Positions 1-7,108 of a stretch of DNA of 16,476 nt are shown in pieces. Every line of letters begins with the position of its first letter. Positions within the stretch are counted from its first letter, which is position 1. The stretch is from an uncultured Coriobacteriaceae bacterium. Its GTDB lineage: Bacteria; Actinomycetota; Coriobacteriia; Coriobacteriales; Atopobiaceae. The notes under the pieces were generated by a model, which had not been told where the DNA came from, ran no database searches, and worked only from the letters and a program-made list of their open reading frames with translations. The position numbers and the translations under genes are program-made. The DNA lies in assembly GCA_900551595.1 (NCBI GenBank), contig URWR01000020.1, positions 1-16,476 on the forward strand, given 5' to 3'.

Positions 1-138
1 GTGCTGGCGCAGCACTTTGCGGTCATGGACTCCACGGCCACGTCGCTTTCGATGGACAACCACATTCCCGTGCTTGTCTTTGCGCTCAAGGACCCGGAGA
101 ACATCATCCGTGCGGTCGAGGGCGAGAAGATCGGCACC
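1..138 (+). pseudogene. pyrH: C-terminal fragment of UMP kinase fused in frame to the PRC gene
   Basis: Residues 8-46 of the first reading frame ([20 protein letters not shown], then [13 protein letters not shown]) match the conserved end of bacterial UMP kinase: the VMDSTA helix, the DN-IP-VF strand and the closing GEKIGT turn. UMP kinase normally stops a few residues later. Here the frame runs on into [14 protein letters not shown], a typical opening of a PRC-barrel domain. The GEKIGT codons (121-138) would fit either gene, so the join probably lies in that shared stretch. No pyrH stop codon and no start for the PRC gene are present. It is either an assembly misjoin or a recombination product. 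Confidence 0.65.
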
Positions 139-1893
139 ATTTCCGACCTCGCTATCTCCACCGGCGAAGTGTTCCCGCGCATCACCAGCCTGGCCTTCCA
201 GGGGCCAGGCAAGGTCCCGTTCATGATCTCATGGCGCAAGTACGTTGCTTCTTTCGATGAGAATGAAGTGCGTCTTTCAGTTCCTGCCACCGATATTCGC
301 TTCTCGTATCTCCAGCCTGACGAAGTTCTTATCGCTCGTGACCTGCTTAACAAGCAGATTGTTGATACTCGCGGCATGCGTGTTGTGCGCGTAAACGACC
401 TTAAACTTTCTGATACCAGCTCTTCTCAGCTCCGTCTCCTTGGAGCAGAGGTTGGTATTCGTGGTATTTTACGTGCAATTTCTCCAGCACTTGAACGTCT
501 TGTCATGCGTTGTGCTCATGCTCTTGGCAACGACATTCCTGAGAAAATAATCGCCTGGAACTACATGGATCTTCTTGATCGAGATCTATCCCAGGTACGC
601 CTTTCTATCTCACACCAAACACTGGACGATCTACACCCAGCTGATATTGCCGACATTATTGAGCAGCTGGACCCTCGCCTTCGCGGACAAGTCTTTGCTC
701 AGCTCGATGACACACAAGCCGCAGAAACTATGGCAGAGCTCGACGATGATGAGATGGCTGCCAAAATCATGGGGGATATGGATCCGGGCGACGCTTCGCG
801 CATGCTCTCAGAAATGGATCCAGATGACGCTGCTGAGCTTGTAGGCGAGCTTGATTACGAAAAGGCCGAGCGCCTATTGCGCCTTATGGGTATTAAGGAG
901 CAGCGTGCTGTTCGTCAGCTTTTAGGTTATAAAGACGATACAGCCGGCCGTATTATGACCTCTGAGTTTGTCGCTATGAAGCGCAGCGCAACGGTTGCAG
1001 ATGCGGCTGCTCGCATCTCCTCGCTCGACGATGACTTTGAACCAGTGAATTATGTATATCTCACCAATGAGGACGGCCGCCTTGATGGAGTGGTGACTGT
1101 TCGCCGCCTTTTTATAGCCCAAAAGGACGAGTGTTTGGGAGATTTGGACAACGGCGAAGATCTCATCGTGGCCAATCCTGATGACGATCAGGAAGATGTA
1201 GCAGAAAATATTGCTAAGTACAACCTGCTTGCAGTGCCTGTTGTCGATGAGAACCACAAGATTCTCGGCATTGTTACCGTCGACGATGCACTTGATGTTC
1301 TCGAAGAGGAACACGAGGAAGACCTTCATATTGCCGGAGGCTCTTCAAGCGATAGCTCTTCTCGTGAGAAGAGCGGCGAGGTTAAGCGTCTTTTTCGTCG
1401 TCAGATGTGGTTCTTTTTCTGGATTGTTATGGCCGGTATTATGGCAATTACACTTGGCGCCGAAGTGGGAATGGCATGTGCTTTTGCAGCGCCGGTTGCC
1501 CTTCTCGTCTCCGATGAGATGGCAAGCTATGTAACAGCATTTTTTATTGAACACGACCCAGATGATGAAGATGCTCCATCGCCTTTGGGATTTGCTATTC
1601 GCGGAATCGGACTCGGCCTGCTTTGGGCAGCAGTCGTTCTCCTGGTTTCTCTTGCAGGCATAGGGCTTATAGGAGCCCACGTTGCCACGCAACCGCTCGT
1701 AGCAAGCTTTGAGGCAGCTGCAGGGGCCACACTCTTTTCTTTTGCTACTTCCCCCGCATACCTTATGGTCCTTCGCCACAGAGATGAAGAGGGCCAAGAA
1801 ACAAGCGGAGTAGCACTGAGGGCTGTTGCGCTCATGTGTTCAGCCTTGGTATTTATGGTGCTTGTCATAGTTCTTAGTGGAGGCTTGAGATAA
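1..1893 (+). CDS. PRC-barrel / MgtE-N / CBS membrane protein, 5' truncated and chimeric
   Basis: Probable magnesium-sensing membrane protein related to MgtE. Residues about 41-115 look like a PRC barrel. About 205-310 is an MgtE N-terminal (superhelical) domain with repeated acidic helices of the DDDEMAAKI / DPGDASRML / DPDDAAEL kind. Two CBS domains follow at about 315-440, then an acidic/serine linker and a membrane domain at about 466-630 with roughly four hydrophobic segments. In MgtE the N and CBS domains bind Mg2+ and gate the pore. Here the membrane part does not look like the usual five-helix MgtE pore, so this may be a regulator rather than a channel. The first 46 residues do not belong: they read as the C-terminus of UMP kinase, so the true start is not visible and the window opens inside the reading frame. 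The next gene, an Nramp-related transporter, starts 3 nt after the stop, suggesting one operon. Confidence 0.8.
   Translation: MLAQHFAVMDSTATSLSMDNHIPVLVFALKDPENIIRAVEGEKIGTISDLAISTGEVFPRITSLAFQGPGKVPFMISWRKYVASFDENEVRLSVPATDIRFSYLQPDEVLIARDLLNKQIVDTRGMRVVRVNDLKLSDTSSSQLRLLGAEVGIRGILRAISPALERLVMRCAHALGNDIPEKIIAWNYMDLLDRDLSQVRLSISHQTLDDLHPADIADIIEQLDPRLRGQVFAQLDDTQAAETMAELDDDEMAAKIMGDMDPGDASRMLSEMDPDDAAELVGELDYEKAERLLRLMGIKEQRAVRQLLGYKDDTAGRIMTSEFVAMKRSATVADAAARISSLDDDFEPVNYVYLTNEDGRLDGVVTVRRLFIAQKDECLGDLDNGEDLIVANPDDDQEDVAENIAKYNLLAVPVVDENHKILGIVTVDDALDVLEEEHEEDLHIAGGSSSDSSSREKSGEVKRLFRRQMWFFFWIVMAGIMAITLGAEVGMACAFAAPVALLVSDEMASYVTAFFIEHDPDDEDAPSPLGFAIRGIGLGLLWAAVVLLVSLAGIGLIGAHVATQPLVASFEAAAGATLFSFATSPAYLMVLRHRDEEGQETSGVALRAVALMCSALVFMVLVIVLSGGLR
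1877..1884 (+). promoter_or_regulatory. Ribosome binding site for the Nramp-related gene
   Basis: GTGGAGGC lies inside the last codons of the upstream gene, about 12 nt before the GTG at 1897, and supports that start. Translation is likely coupled to the upstream gene. Confidence 0.5.
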
Positions 1894-1896
1894 GTC

Positions 1897-3216
1897 GTGA
1901 GACGTCTAAGAGCTTGGAAAAACCTGCGGACAGTACATGTTGTTGGAGCCAACCCGCCCGCACAGGCCAACAAAACTGCCAAAGAACACCGTCGTCTTAC
2001 AGCGGCCGCCATTGCAGGAGCACTCGGGCCGGGCTTGCTTACTGCGCTTGCCGGTATGGATGCGGGCGGTATTGCAACCTTTTCTAATGCTGGCGCATCT
2101 TTTGGCTACGACATGCTTTGGTCAATTCCAGTTATGTGCCTGCTTCTTATTGTTGTGCAAGAAACCTCTGCTCGCATGGGCTGTGTAACCGGCAAAGGTT
2201 TTGCTTCGCTTATACGTGAGCAGTTTGGCGTAAGAAAAAGCGCGCTCGCGATGCTCGCCCTTATCATTTCAAACACCGCGGTAACCCTTTCGGAATTTGC
2301 AGGTATTGCTAGTGGTATGCAGCTTTTTGGGGTACCCGCAGCAATTAGCGTTCCTATTGCAGCGATTGCTTCATGGCTTTTATCTATGGGAGGATCATAT
2401 CGTCGAGTTGAACGTGTCCTGCTTGCCATATCCTGCGTTTTTATTACGTATGTTGTCGCAGCATTTCTCGTGGCTCCCAACTGGCAAGACGTCATGCTCG
2501 CAACGGTGTTTCCGCATCCCAATCTCTCCGCTAGCTACGTAAGCTTGTTGGTGGCAAACATTGGTACCACCATTTCTCCCTACATGATCTTTATGTGTGA
2601 GAGCAATGTTGTAGAGAAAGCCGCCGATGCTGACGATATTCCACTTCAACGCATTGATACCGTAAGTGGAGCTCTTGTTGCTCAAGCTATCGCATGGTTC
2701 ATTGTTGTTTGTACCGGCAGCGTGCTTTTTCCCGCCGGCATTGCCGTAAATTCTGCCGCAGATGCTGCGCAGGCTCTCGTTCCGTTAGCAGGTCCTTATG
2801 CAGAAGTACTTTTTGGCGTTGGCCTCGTTGGCGCTTCATTTTTAGCAGCATGTGTTCTGCCTACTATCACCTCTGGCGCCGTATGCGAGGCCTTTGGCTG
2901 GGAGCGAGGTCAGGACAGAACGTGGTCAGAAGCTCCTGTGTATCGCGGCATGATTACAGGCATAACAGCACTATCGGCACTTGTGGTGCTTATCCCTGGC
3001 ATCGATCTGTTTAGCATCATGATGATTGCACAGGTAGTTAATGGTGTTTTACTACCTGTGCTGCTCGTTTTTATGGTGCGTATCGCCTCAGATCGTCACG
3101 TTATGGGCGCCTATGCCAATGGACGACTTTGGAAATTCCTCACCTGGTTTATTGTTGTGATGGTGGCTGTACTCGCTGTTGTCATGTTCCTATCGCAGCT
3201 CTTAGGCTTCGCTTGA
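1897..3216 (+). CDS. Nramp-related divalent metal (probably Mg2+) transporter
   Basis: Integral membrane carrier of the Nramp fold, 439 aa, about eleven hydrophobic segments. Helix 1 reads GPGLLTALAGMDAGGIATFS, clearly Nramp-like, but the canonical DPGN metal motif is DAGG (residues 55-58). In helix 6 the canonical A-x-M-P-H-N is T-I-S-P-Y-M (225-230), so the Met that selects transition metals and the His are absent. These losses characterise the Nramp-related magnesium transporters (NRMT), described in Clostridium and Eggerthella, which carry hydrated Mg2+ rather than Mn2+ or Fe2+. The preceding MgtE-N/CBS gene supports a magnesium role. The start is GTG, 3 nt after the upstream stop, with an SD inside the upstream gene. 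The 3' end overlaps the convergent deacetylase by 15 nt. The family is certain; Mg2+ as substrate is inferred from motifs and context. Confidence 0.88.
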   Translation: MRRLRAWKNLRTVHVVGANPPAQANKTAKEHRRLTAAAIAGALGPGLLTALAGMDAGGIATFSNAGASFGYDMLWSIPVMCLLLIVVQETSARMGCVTGKGFASLIREQFGVRKSALAMLALIISNTAVTLSEFAGIASGMQLFGVPAAISVPIAAIASWLLSMGGSYRRVERVLLAISCVFITYVVAAFLVAPNWQDVMLATVFPHPNLSASYVSLLVANIGTTISPYMIFMCESNVVEKAADADDIPLQRIDTVSGALVAQAIAWFIVVCTGSVLFPAGIAVNSAADAAQALVPLAGPYAEVLFGVGLVGASFLAACVLPTITSGAVCEAFGWERGQDRTWSEAPVYRGMITGITALSALVVLIPGIDLFSIMMIAQVVNGVLLPVLLVFMVRIASDRHVMGAYANGRLWKFLTWFIVVMVAVLAVVMFLSQLLGFA

Positions 3217-4680
3217 TAACTCTGTGGGCCACACAGCGTCTTCAGGCATGGGAGCATTGCAAGAGGCCACATCGCTTGGAATATCGGGATCGCTCTTCAT
3301 GAGATCGGAAACGGTTACAAAGGTGTAGCCTTCTTCATGCAGCTTATCGATTATCTTTGGCAATGCCTCAAGATCTTGATCGCGGTTTCCACCACCATCA
3401 TGCATGAGGATGATATAGCCCGACTGAATTCCTTCAGTGCTGTTTGAAACAATCGTATCTACTCCAGGCCGCTTCCAATCGAGTGAGTCCATATTCCAAA
3501 TGACTGAAGCACTCATGGTGCCTTGCGAAGCAAGCCATACAGAAGAGTCAATAGCGCCATATGGTGGACGCATTGTCGTTGTTTTTACACCAGAGGCGTT
3601 CTCAATCTCCGTAAATGCTGTTGTTATTTCTGAAAGGGTTGCATCAGCGGAAATGGCATTGAGCTGTTGGTGAGACTGCGTATGGCTGCAGATTTGGCTT
3701 CCAGAATCTGCGATCTTTTTTGCAAGTTCTGGATAAGACTCAACATTTTCTCCCAAGAGGAAGAACGTTCCGACAGCGTCATGCTCTTTCAAGATTTCTA
3801 GATAACGCTCGGTATAGTCACTCGGACCATCGTCAAAGGTGAGTGCTACCAGTTTTTGTCCATCAGCGGGCTCAACATTTTTCGTAGTGATAACGCAGTC
3901 TTGGCCCTCTTCCAATATGTCGCCATCGCAGGTCTCGCCAGATACTTTGCCCGTAAGGACTTCTTTGCGCTCAACTTTGCCCCACTGTGAGACATAGGTA
4001 ACATTGCCCCACGTACCTTCAAAACGCATTTTTGGCTGTACTTCTTGTTCGGTTACGTCAAAGTCTTCTGTTCGATCTTTACCGGTATCAAACGAAATCT
4101 TCTCGCCGCCGTTGATTTTGTATCCGGTTGCATCGTTGTAAGAGATCTCGTTATCGTTTACTTTGACAGACCAGGGGTCGCCTTTTCCCTCTTCAAGTAC
4201 ATTGCCAGAAACACTTACGAAGTTGCCGGCATCTTCTTGGAGACCCTCATCGTTATAAATAGCTTCAAGCGTCGTACCTACGTTATAGGTGCGGCGTGAG
4301 TCATTAACAAAAATCTCGACGGGCCTATGCATCCAAGCAAATATGCCACCAGCAACAATTACGATAAGCACCGCCACTAAGATAATTACCACACGTGGCG
4401 AAGTCTTCTTTTTGGTAGGACGCCCTTGCTGTCTAGGACGCTTCTGATATGAGTAGCTCTGCAAGGCGGTATTACCATTGAGTGTCTCAAAATGTTGATA
4501 GTCAGGCGTTTGCTGAGAGGCACCACTATGTGGCGCTGTATGAGCATCATGATTTGCAGTATTCGCCCTACTATGACGCGAGGGACTATACGGGCGGACA
4601 GTCGACCCTTCATGGCGCGGATGAGGGCGCGGAACGTCTCTTCGAGAACGTGAATAATGCGAACCGTTGTGCGTTGTCAT
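3202..4680 (-). CDS. Membrane-anchored polysaccharide deacetylase (NodB / CE4)
   Basis: Cell-surface deacetylase, 492 aa, probably acting on peptidoglycan or another N-acetylated glycan. Residues 1-95 are a cytoplasmic, Ser/His/Arg-rich disordered tail. A single membrane helix spans about 96-117. Residues 120-270 form an extracytoplasmic beta-rich region that I do not recognise. The NodB domain occupies about 277-465. All five catalytic motifs are present: TFDDGPS (281-287, Asp-Asp at 283-284), SHTQSH (332-337, the two metal-binding His), RPPYGA (371-376), DSLDW (398-402) and LMHDGG (425-430). The enzyme should therefore be an active metal-dependent deacetylase. Candidate substrates are peptidoglycan GlcNAc (PgdA-like) or MurNAc, which the sequence does not decide. 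The ATG at 4678-4680 follows an AGGAAC box. The gene sits 35 nt downstream of the two-PRC-barrel gene and is probably cotranscribed with it. Confidence 0.9.
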   Translation of the reverse strand: MTTHNGSHYSRSRRDVPRPHPRHEGSTVRPYSPSRHSRANTANHDAHTAPHSGASQQTPDYQHFETLNGNTALQSYSYQKRPRQQGRPTKKKTSPRVVIILVAVLIVIVAGGIFAWMHRPVEIFVNDSRRTYNVGTTLEAIYNDEGLQEDAGNFVSVSGNVLEEGKGDPWSVKVNDNEISYNDATGYKINGGEKISFDTGKDRTEDFDVTEQEVQPKMRFEGTWGNVTYVSQWGKVERKEVLTGKVSGETCDGDILEEGQDCVITTKNVEPADGQKLVALTFDDGPSDYTERYLEILKEHDAVGTFFLLGENVESYPELAKKIADSGSQICSHTQSHQQLNAISADATLSEITTAFTEIENASGVKTTTMRPPYGAIDSSVWLASQGTMSASVIWNMDSLDWKRPGVDTIVSNSTEGIQSGYIILMHDGGGNRDQDLEALPKIIDKLHEEGYTFVTVSDLMKSDPDIPSDVASCNAPMPEDAVWPTELSSEA

Positions 4681-4715
4681 TACATGTTCCTAACAGCAGT
4701 GCGTAACTCTCTTAT

Positions 4716-5783
4716 CTATGAGCTGCTTTTATCAAATTCCTCTTTAAAAGCAGCGAACATGCCTTTTGTCTTGGCAATTTGACGCCCCATCTTATGAGCA
4801 ACGTCATTTTTTGACGTCTTCTTGGAAGTGTGCGTCTTACTCTTTGTGGCCTTAGTTGATTTAGTAACCTTGGCCTTGCTCGACCCATTTTTGCGGTTCT
4901 GAGCTTTTTTATCAATACCAACTGGTGAATACGTGGAAGTAGTGTGTTTACTACCTGAAATGCCTGAACTATTCTTTGATGCACTTTGGGTGGATCCGTC
5001 GGTAAGTGAGCGATCCGCACCGCCCAATACTGTTGCATCTTCAATTGGAATCTCGGCTACATCAGGGTCTTCTTGCGTAGCTTCGCGCACCTTTCGACGA
5101 ACATGGCCAATAGCACGACCGAGCGAGCGCGAGCCCTTATCAACAGCTTCACCTGCAACTTGAGCGGCCTTTTTACCAACATCCTGTGCAGAAGAGCGTG
5201 CTTTTGCGGCTGCTTCACCAGCCTTTTCTGCCATACCGCCAGAAGGGGTGAGGTGGGCCGCATCGTTTTTTACCACCATATAGCCCTGAGAGTAACCCAT
5301 GATTAAATCAGGGGTTAGAACCAATGACCCAACCAGAGCGTTCGCAACATTGCCATCGGATACATACACTTCTCCAACACGCCCAGAATGCGCATTGAAT
5401 GAGATATCGGTTACATATCCCAGTTCTTTACCAGCTCGAGTACGGACATCCATACCATTCCAGATAATGCATGCATCCCAATCAAGGCCAAGACGCTCAC
5501 GTGCACGATCATCAAATGAGTCTTTGCCTCGAGTGCACACAATGCCTTCGTCTGAGATGGCAATAGCATCAATCGCAAGAAATAGGTCTTCTCGCTTTAT
5601 CATTCCCGCCACGTCAGGACGTTTCACAAGAAACCCTACCACCGTCATACCGTCCGGTGAAAAGACAACGTTATGCACTTTCCCCAGCGATACCACACGA
5701 CCAGCTTCACCCGTTTTATCGCCACGACGAGAAGATCGCTGCTCAAGAACTGGCACCTTCATTACTTGACTGAGCTTAAGCAT
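4716..5783 (-). CDS. Two-PRC-barrel protein with Ala/Lys-rich tail
   Basis: Cytoplasmic protein of unknown role, 355 aa from the chosen start. Two PRC barrels are visible at about 24-85 (GRVVSLGKVHNVVFSPDG) and 112-175 (GKELGYVTDISFNAHSGRVG). A helical Ala/Lys/Glu segment follows at about 183-240. A low-complexity Ser/Thr/Lys-rich region runs from about 260 to 330 and looks disordered and basic, and the protein ends with a short helix. PRC barrels often adapt proteins to RNA, membranes or photosystems, but nothing here fixes a partner. I chose the ATG at 5781-5783 because GGAGAGG (5793-5799) sits 9 nt upstream. An in-frame GTG at 5817-5819 lies inside the preceding terminator hairpin and has no ribosome site. 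The deacetylase gene follows 35 nt later. Confidence 0.75.
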   Translation of the reverse strand: MLKLSQVMKVPVLEQRSSRRGDKTGEAGRVVSLGKVHNVVFSPDGMTVVGFLVKRPDVAGMIKREDLFLAIDAIAISDEGIVCTRGKDSFDDRARERLGLDWDACIIWNGMDVRTRAGKELGYVTDISFNAHSGRVGEVYVSDGNVANALVGSLVLTPDLIMGYSQGYMVVKNDAAHLTPSGGMAEKAGEAAAKARSSAQDVGKKAAQVAGEAVDKGSRSLGRAIGHVRRKVREATQEDPDVAEIPIEDATVLGGADRSLTDGSTQSASKNSSGISGSKHTTSTYSPVGIDKKAQNRKNGSSKAKVTKSTKATKSKTHTSKKTSKNDVAHKMGRQIAKTKGMFAAFKEEFDKSSS

Positions 5784-5800
5784 GGATTTTTGCCTCTCCA

Positions 5801-5841
5801 CCAAAAAAGAAGCGGGCACCGCCTCCAGAGACGATGCCCGC
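5801..5841 (-). terminator. Intrinsic terminator after the YtxH-like gene
   Basis: On the minus strand a 7-bp stem, GCGGGCA (5835-5841) with TGCCCGC (5812-5818), is followed by TTCTTTTTTGG. It lies between the YtxH-like stop and the ribosome site of the two-PRC-barrel gene, so it should end or attenuate the first transcript. No separate strong promoter for the next gene is obvious, so partial read-through is possible. Confidence 0.75.
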
Positions 5842-5869
5842 TATGGTTGTTGCACTAATAAGACATGAA

Positions 5870-6337
5870 CTATTCAGCAGACTGCTCTGGCTGATCGGCA
5901 GCAGGCTGATCCTGATCAGACACAGGCTCAACGCGTGCATCCTGAGCAGCTACGCTACCAGCATCTGCAGCAGCACCCATCTGGTCTGCAACGGAAGAAA
6001 CGGCGTTCTGAACCTGAGCAGAAGCAGCGGCAACACTGTTGGAAAGCGAAGAGCGAACCTTATCCATGCGCTCGCGAGCTGCATCTACCTTGGCGCGCAA
6101 TTCATCGGTGGTAGCATCCATCTGGGGACGAATATCCGCAATCTTTGAACTTACAACTCGAGCGCCGTTTTCATAGGTATCTACTGCTGCATCCCAGGCA
6201 TCGTTCATTGCATCAGCTGCCATTGCACGACTCTCGGCACCAGAACGAGGTGCAAGCAACATGCCTGCAACCGCACCGACAGCTGCACCAAAGACTGCAC
6301 CAAAGACAAAACCCAGGGCGGTTCCGTTTTGACTCAT
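5870..6337 (-). CDS. YtxH-like small membrane protein
   Basis: Small protein of 155 aa. A Gly/Ala-rich N-terminal membrane segment (about residues 6-28) is followed directly by LLAPRSGAESR, the motif typical of YtxH / general-stress GvpP-like proteins (usually LFAPKSG). The rest is a long Ala-rich amphipathic helix or coiled coil (about 35-130) and an acidic, Gln-rich end. Members of this family are often stress-induced and membrane-associated; no enzymatic role is known to me. The ATG at 6335-6337 has GGAGGAG (6343-6349) 5 nt upstream. A longer in-frame reading from 6358 begins upstream of that ribosome site and is rejected. It has its own likely promoter (-10 at 6409-6414) and terminator (5801-5841). 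Confidence 0.75.
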   Translation of the reverse strand: MSQNGTALGFVFGAVFGAAVGAVAGMLLAPRSGAESRAMAADAMNDAWDAAVDTYENGARVVSSKIADIRPQMDATTDELRAKVDAARERMDKVRSSLSNSVAAASAQVQNAVSSVADQMGAAADAGSVAAQDARVEPVSDQDQPAADQPEQSAE

Positions 6338-6342
6338 AAAAA

Positions 6343-6349
6343 CTCCTCC
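6343..6349 (-). promoter_or_regulatory. Ribosome binding site deciding the YtxH-like start
   Basis: GGAGGAG on the minus strand lies 5 nt before the ATG at 6335-6337 and overlaps the longer reading frame, so it fixes the shorter start. Confidence 0.7.
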
Positions 6350-6408
6350 CCAACCCACGGTATAAAGCTACGTGGCGTTTTATGGAACGCATACCAATCT
6401 TGTGGCGG

Positions 6409-6414
6409 ATTATA
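6409..6414 (-). promoter_or_regulatory. Candidate -10 box for the YtxH-like gene
   Basis: TATAAT on the minus strand, giving a leader of about 65 nt to the ATG at 6337. The -35 region at 17 nt spacing is weak (GTATTG). Supported by position in the only non-coding gap upstream of the gene. Confidence 0.45.
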
Positions 6415-6462
6415 CCCTCTTAAAGCAAACCAATACGCGAACCCGCTCAACGGAAGTCAGCT

Positions 6463-7035
6463 TCACTCATCCTCAGTATTTGTCATATCTTCTGCTTCGT
6501 CTGAACCGGCTTCTGATTCAGCTTCTTCAGTGTCCGAAGATTCCTCAGGTTGCTCTGATAAAGATGCTACTAGCTGGGCCAATCCTTGTGCTGTTGCATC
6601 TACATTGGGCTCAGGCTCATCAGGGTCATTAGCAAAAGCCCACTGCATCATCCATTCAGCAGACGAAAGAGCTCCGATAGTGAGAACATCGTCCGGGCAG
6701 TCGAGCTGAACCTCAAAGGTTCGGCCATCCCCATCTTCTACTTCACGAGTACGGCCACATGAAATATCGCCGCCAATACCAGAGCGAGCCATGAGCTCTA
6801 CCGCGACATGTTCAAATAGATGGGGGAGCTCTGTCGAAGGCATAGCGTCTTTGAAAGTTGAACCCTCATCGCCCAAACACACATGGTCGCAAATCTCAGG
6901 CATGAGATTATATATACGCGTGGTACCTATAAGGTCCTGATCGGTCGTAAGTGGAGCATCGTCAGCCACGCGAACTCGAGCAGTAACATACCTCGGTCCA
7001 ACAGATACTTTTTGAATGTCCAAGATCTCAGGCAT
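6463..7035 (-). CDS. Stand-alone protein resembling the cyanophycin synthetase N-terminal domain
   Basis: Conserved-looking cytoplasmic protein of 190 aa without a certain function. Residues about 38-112 recall the N-terminal domain of cyanophycin synthetase: IYNLMPEICDH, then HLFEHVAVEL (72-81), then CGRTREV (93-99) and a beta strand FEVQLDC. In cyanophycin synthetase the corresponding motifs are HxxEHVxLEL and GxxRxT/E. The ATP-grasp and Mur-ligase parts of that enzyme are absent. The C-terminus (about 138-190) is strongly acidic and probably disordered. The ATG at 7033-7035 has AAGGAGG (7044-7050) 8 nt upstream. A GTG at 7042-7044 overlaps that site and is rejected. It lies 73 nt downstream of the CNNM/CorC gene on the same strand with no terminator seen, so cotranscription is possible. 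The family link is by eye and moderate. Confidence 0.55.
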   Translation of the reverse strand: MPEILDIQKVSVGPRYVTARVRVADDAPLTTDQDLIGTTRIYNLMPEICDHVCLGDEGSTFKDAMPSTELPHLFEHVAVELMARSGIGGDISCGRTREVEDGDGRTFEVQLDCPDDVLTIGALSSAEWMMQWAFANDPDEPEPNVDATAQGLAQLVASLSEQPEESSDTEEAESEAGSDEAEDMTNTEDE

Positions 7036-7108
7036 AGGTGCCACCTCCTTGTCGTCTGCAAATCTCCGTAAACGCCAGAGCTTTTACGAGCAGCTTACTC
7101 GATTTCCA

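Noticed and set aside
922..1329. Minus-strand 135-codon frame inside the MgtE-like gene
   Set aside because: It is antisense to a well-supported coding region with clear domain motifs, has no ribosome site and no recognisable motifs.
5299..5769. Plus-strand 156-codon frame opposite the two-PRC-barrel gene
   Set aside because: It is Arg/Ser-rich mirror coding of the minus-strand gene, with no SD and no family motif; the minus frame has two PRC barrels.
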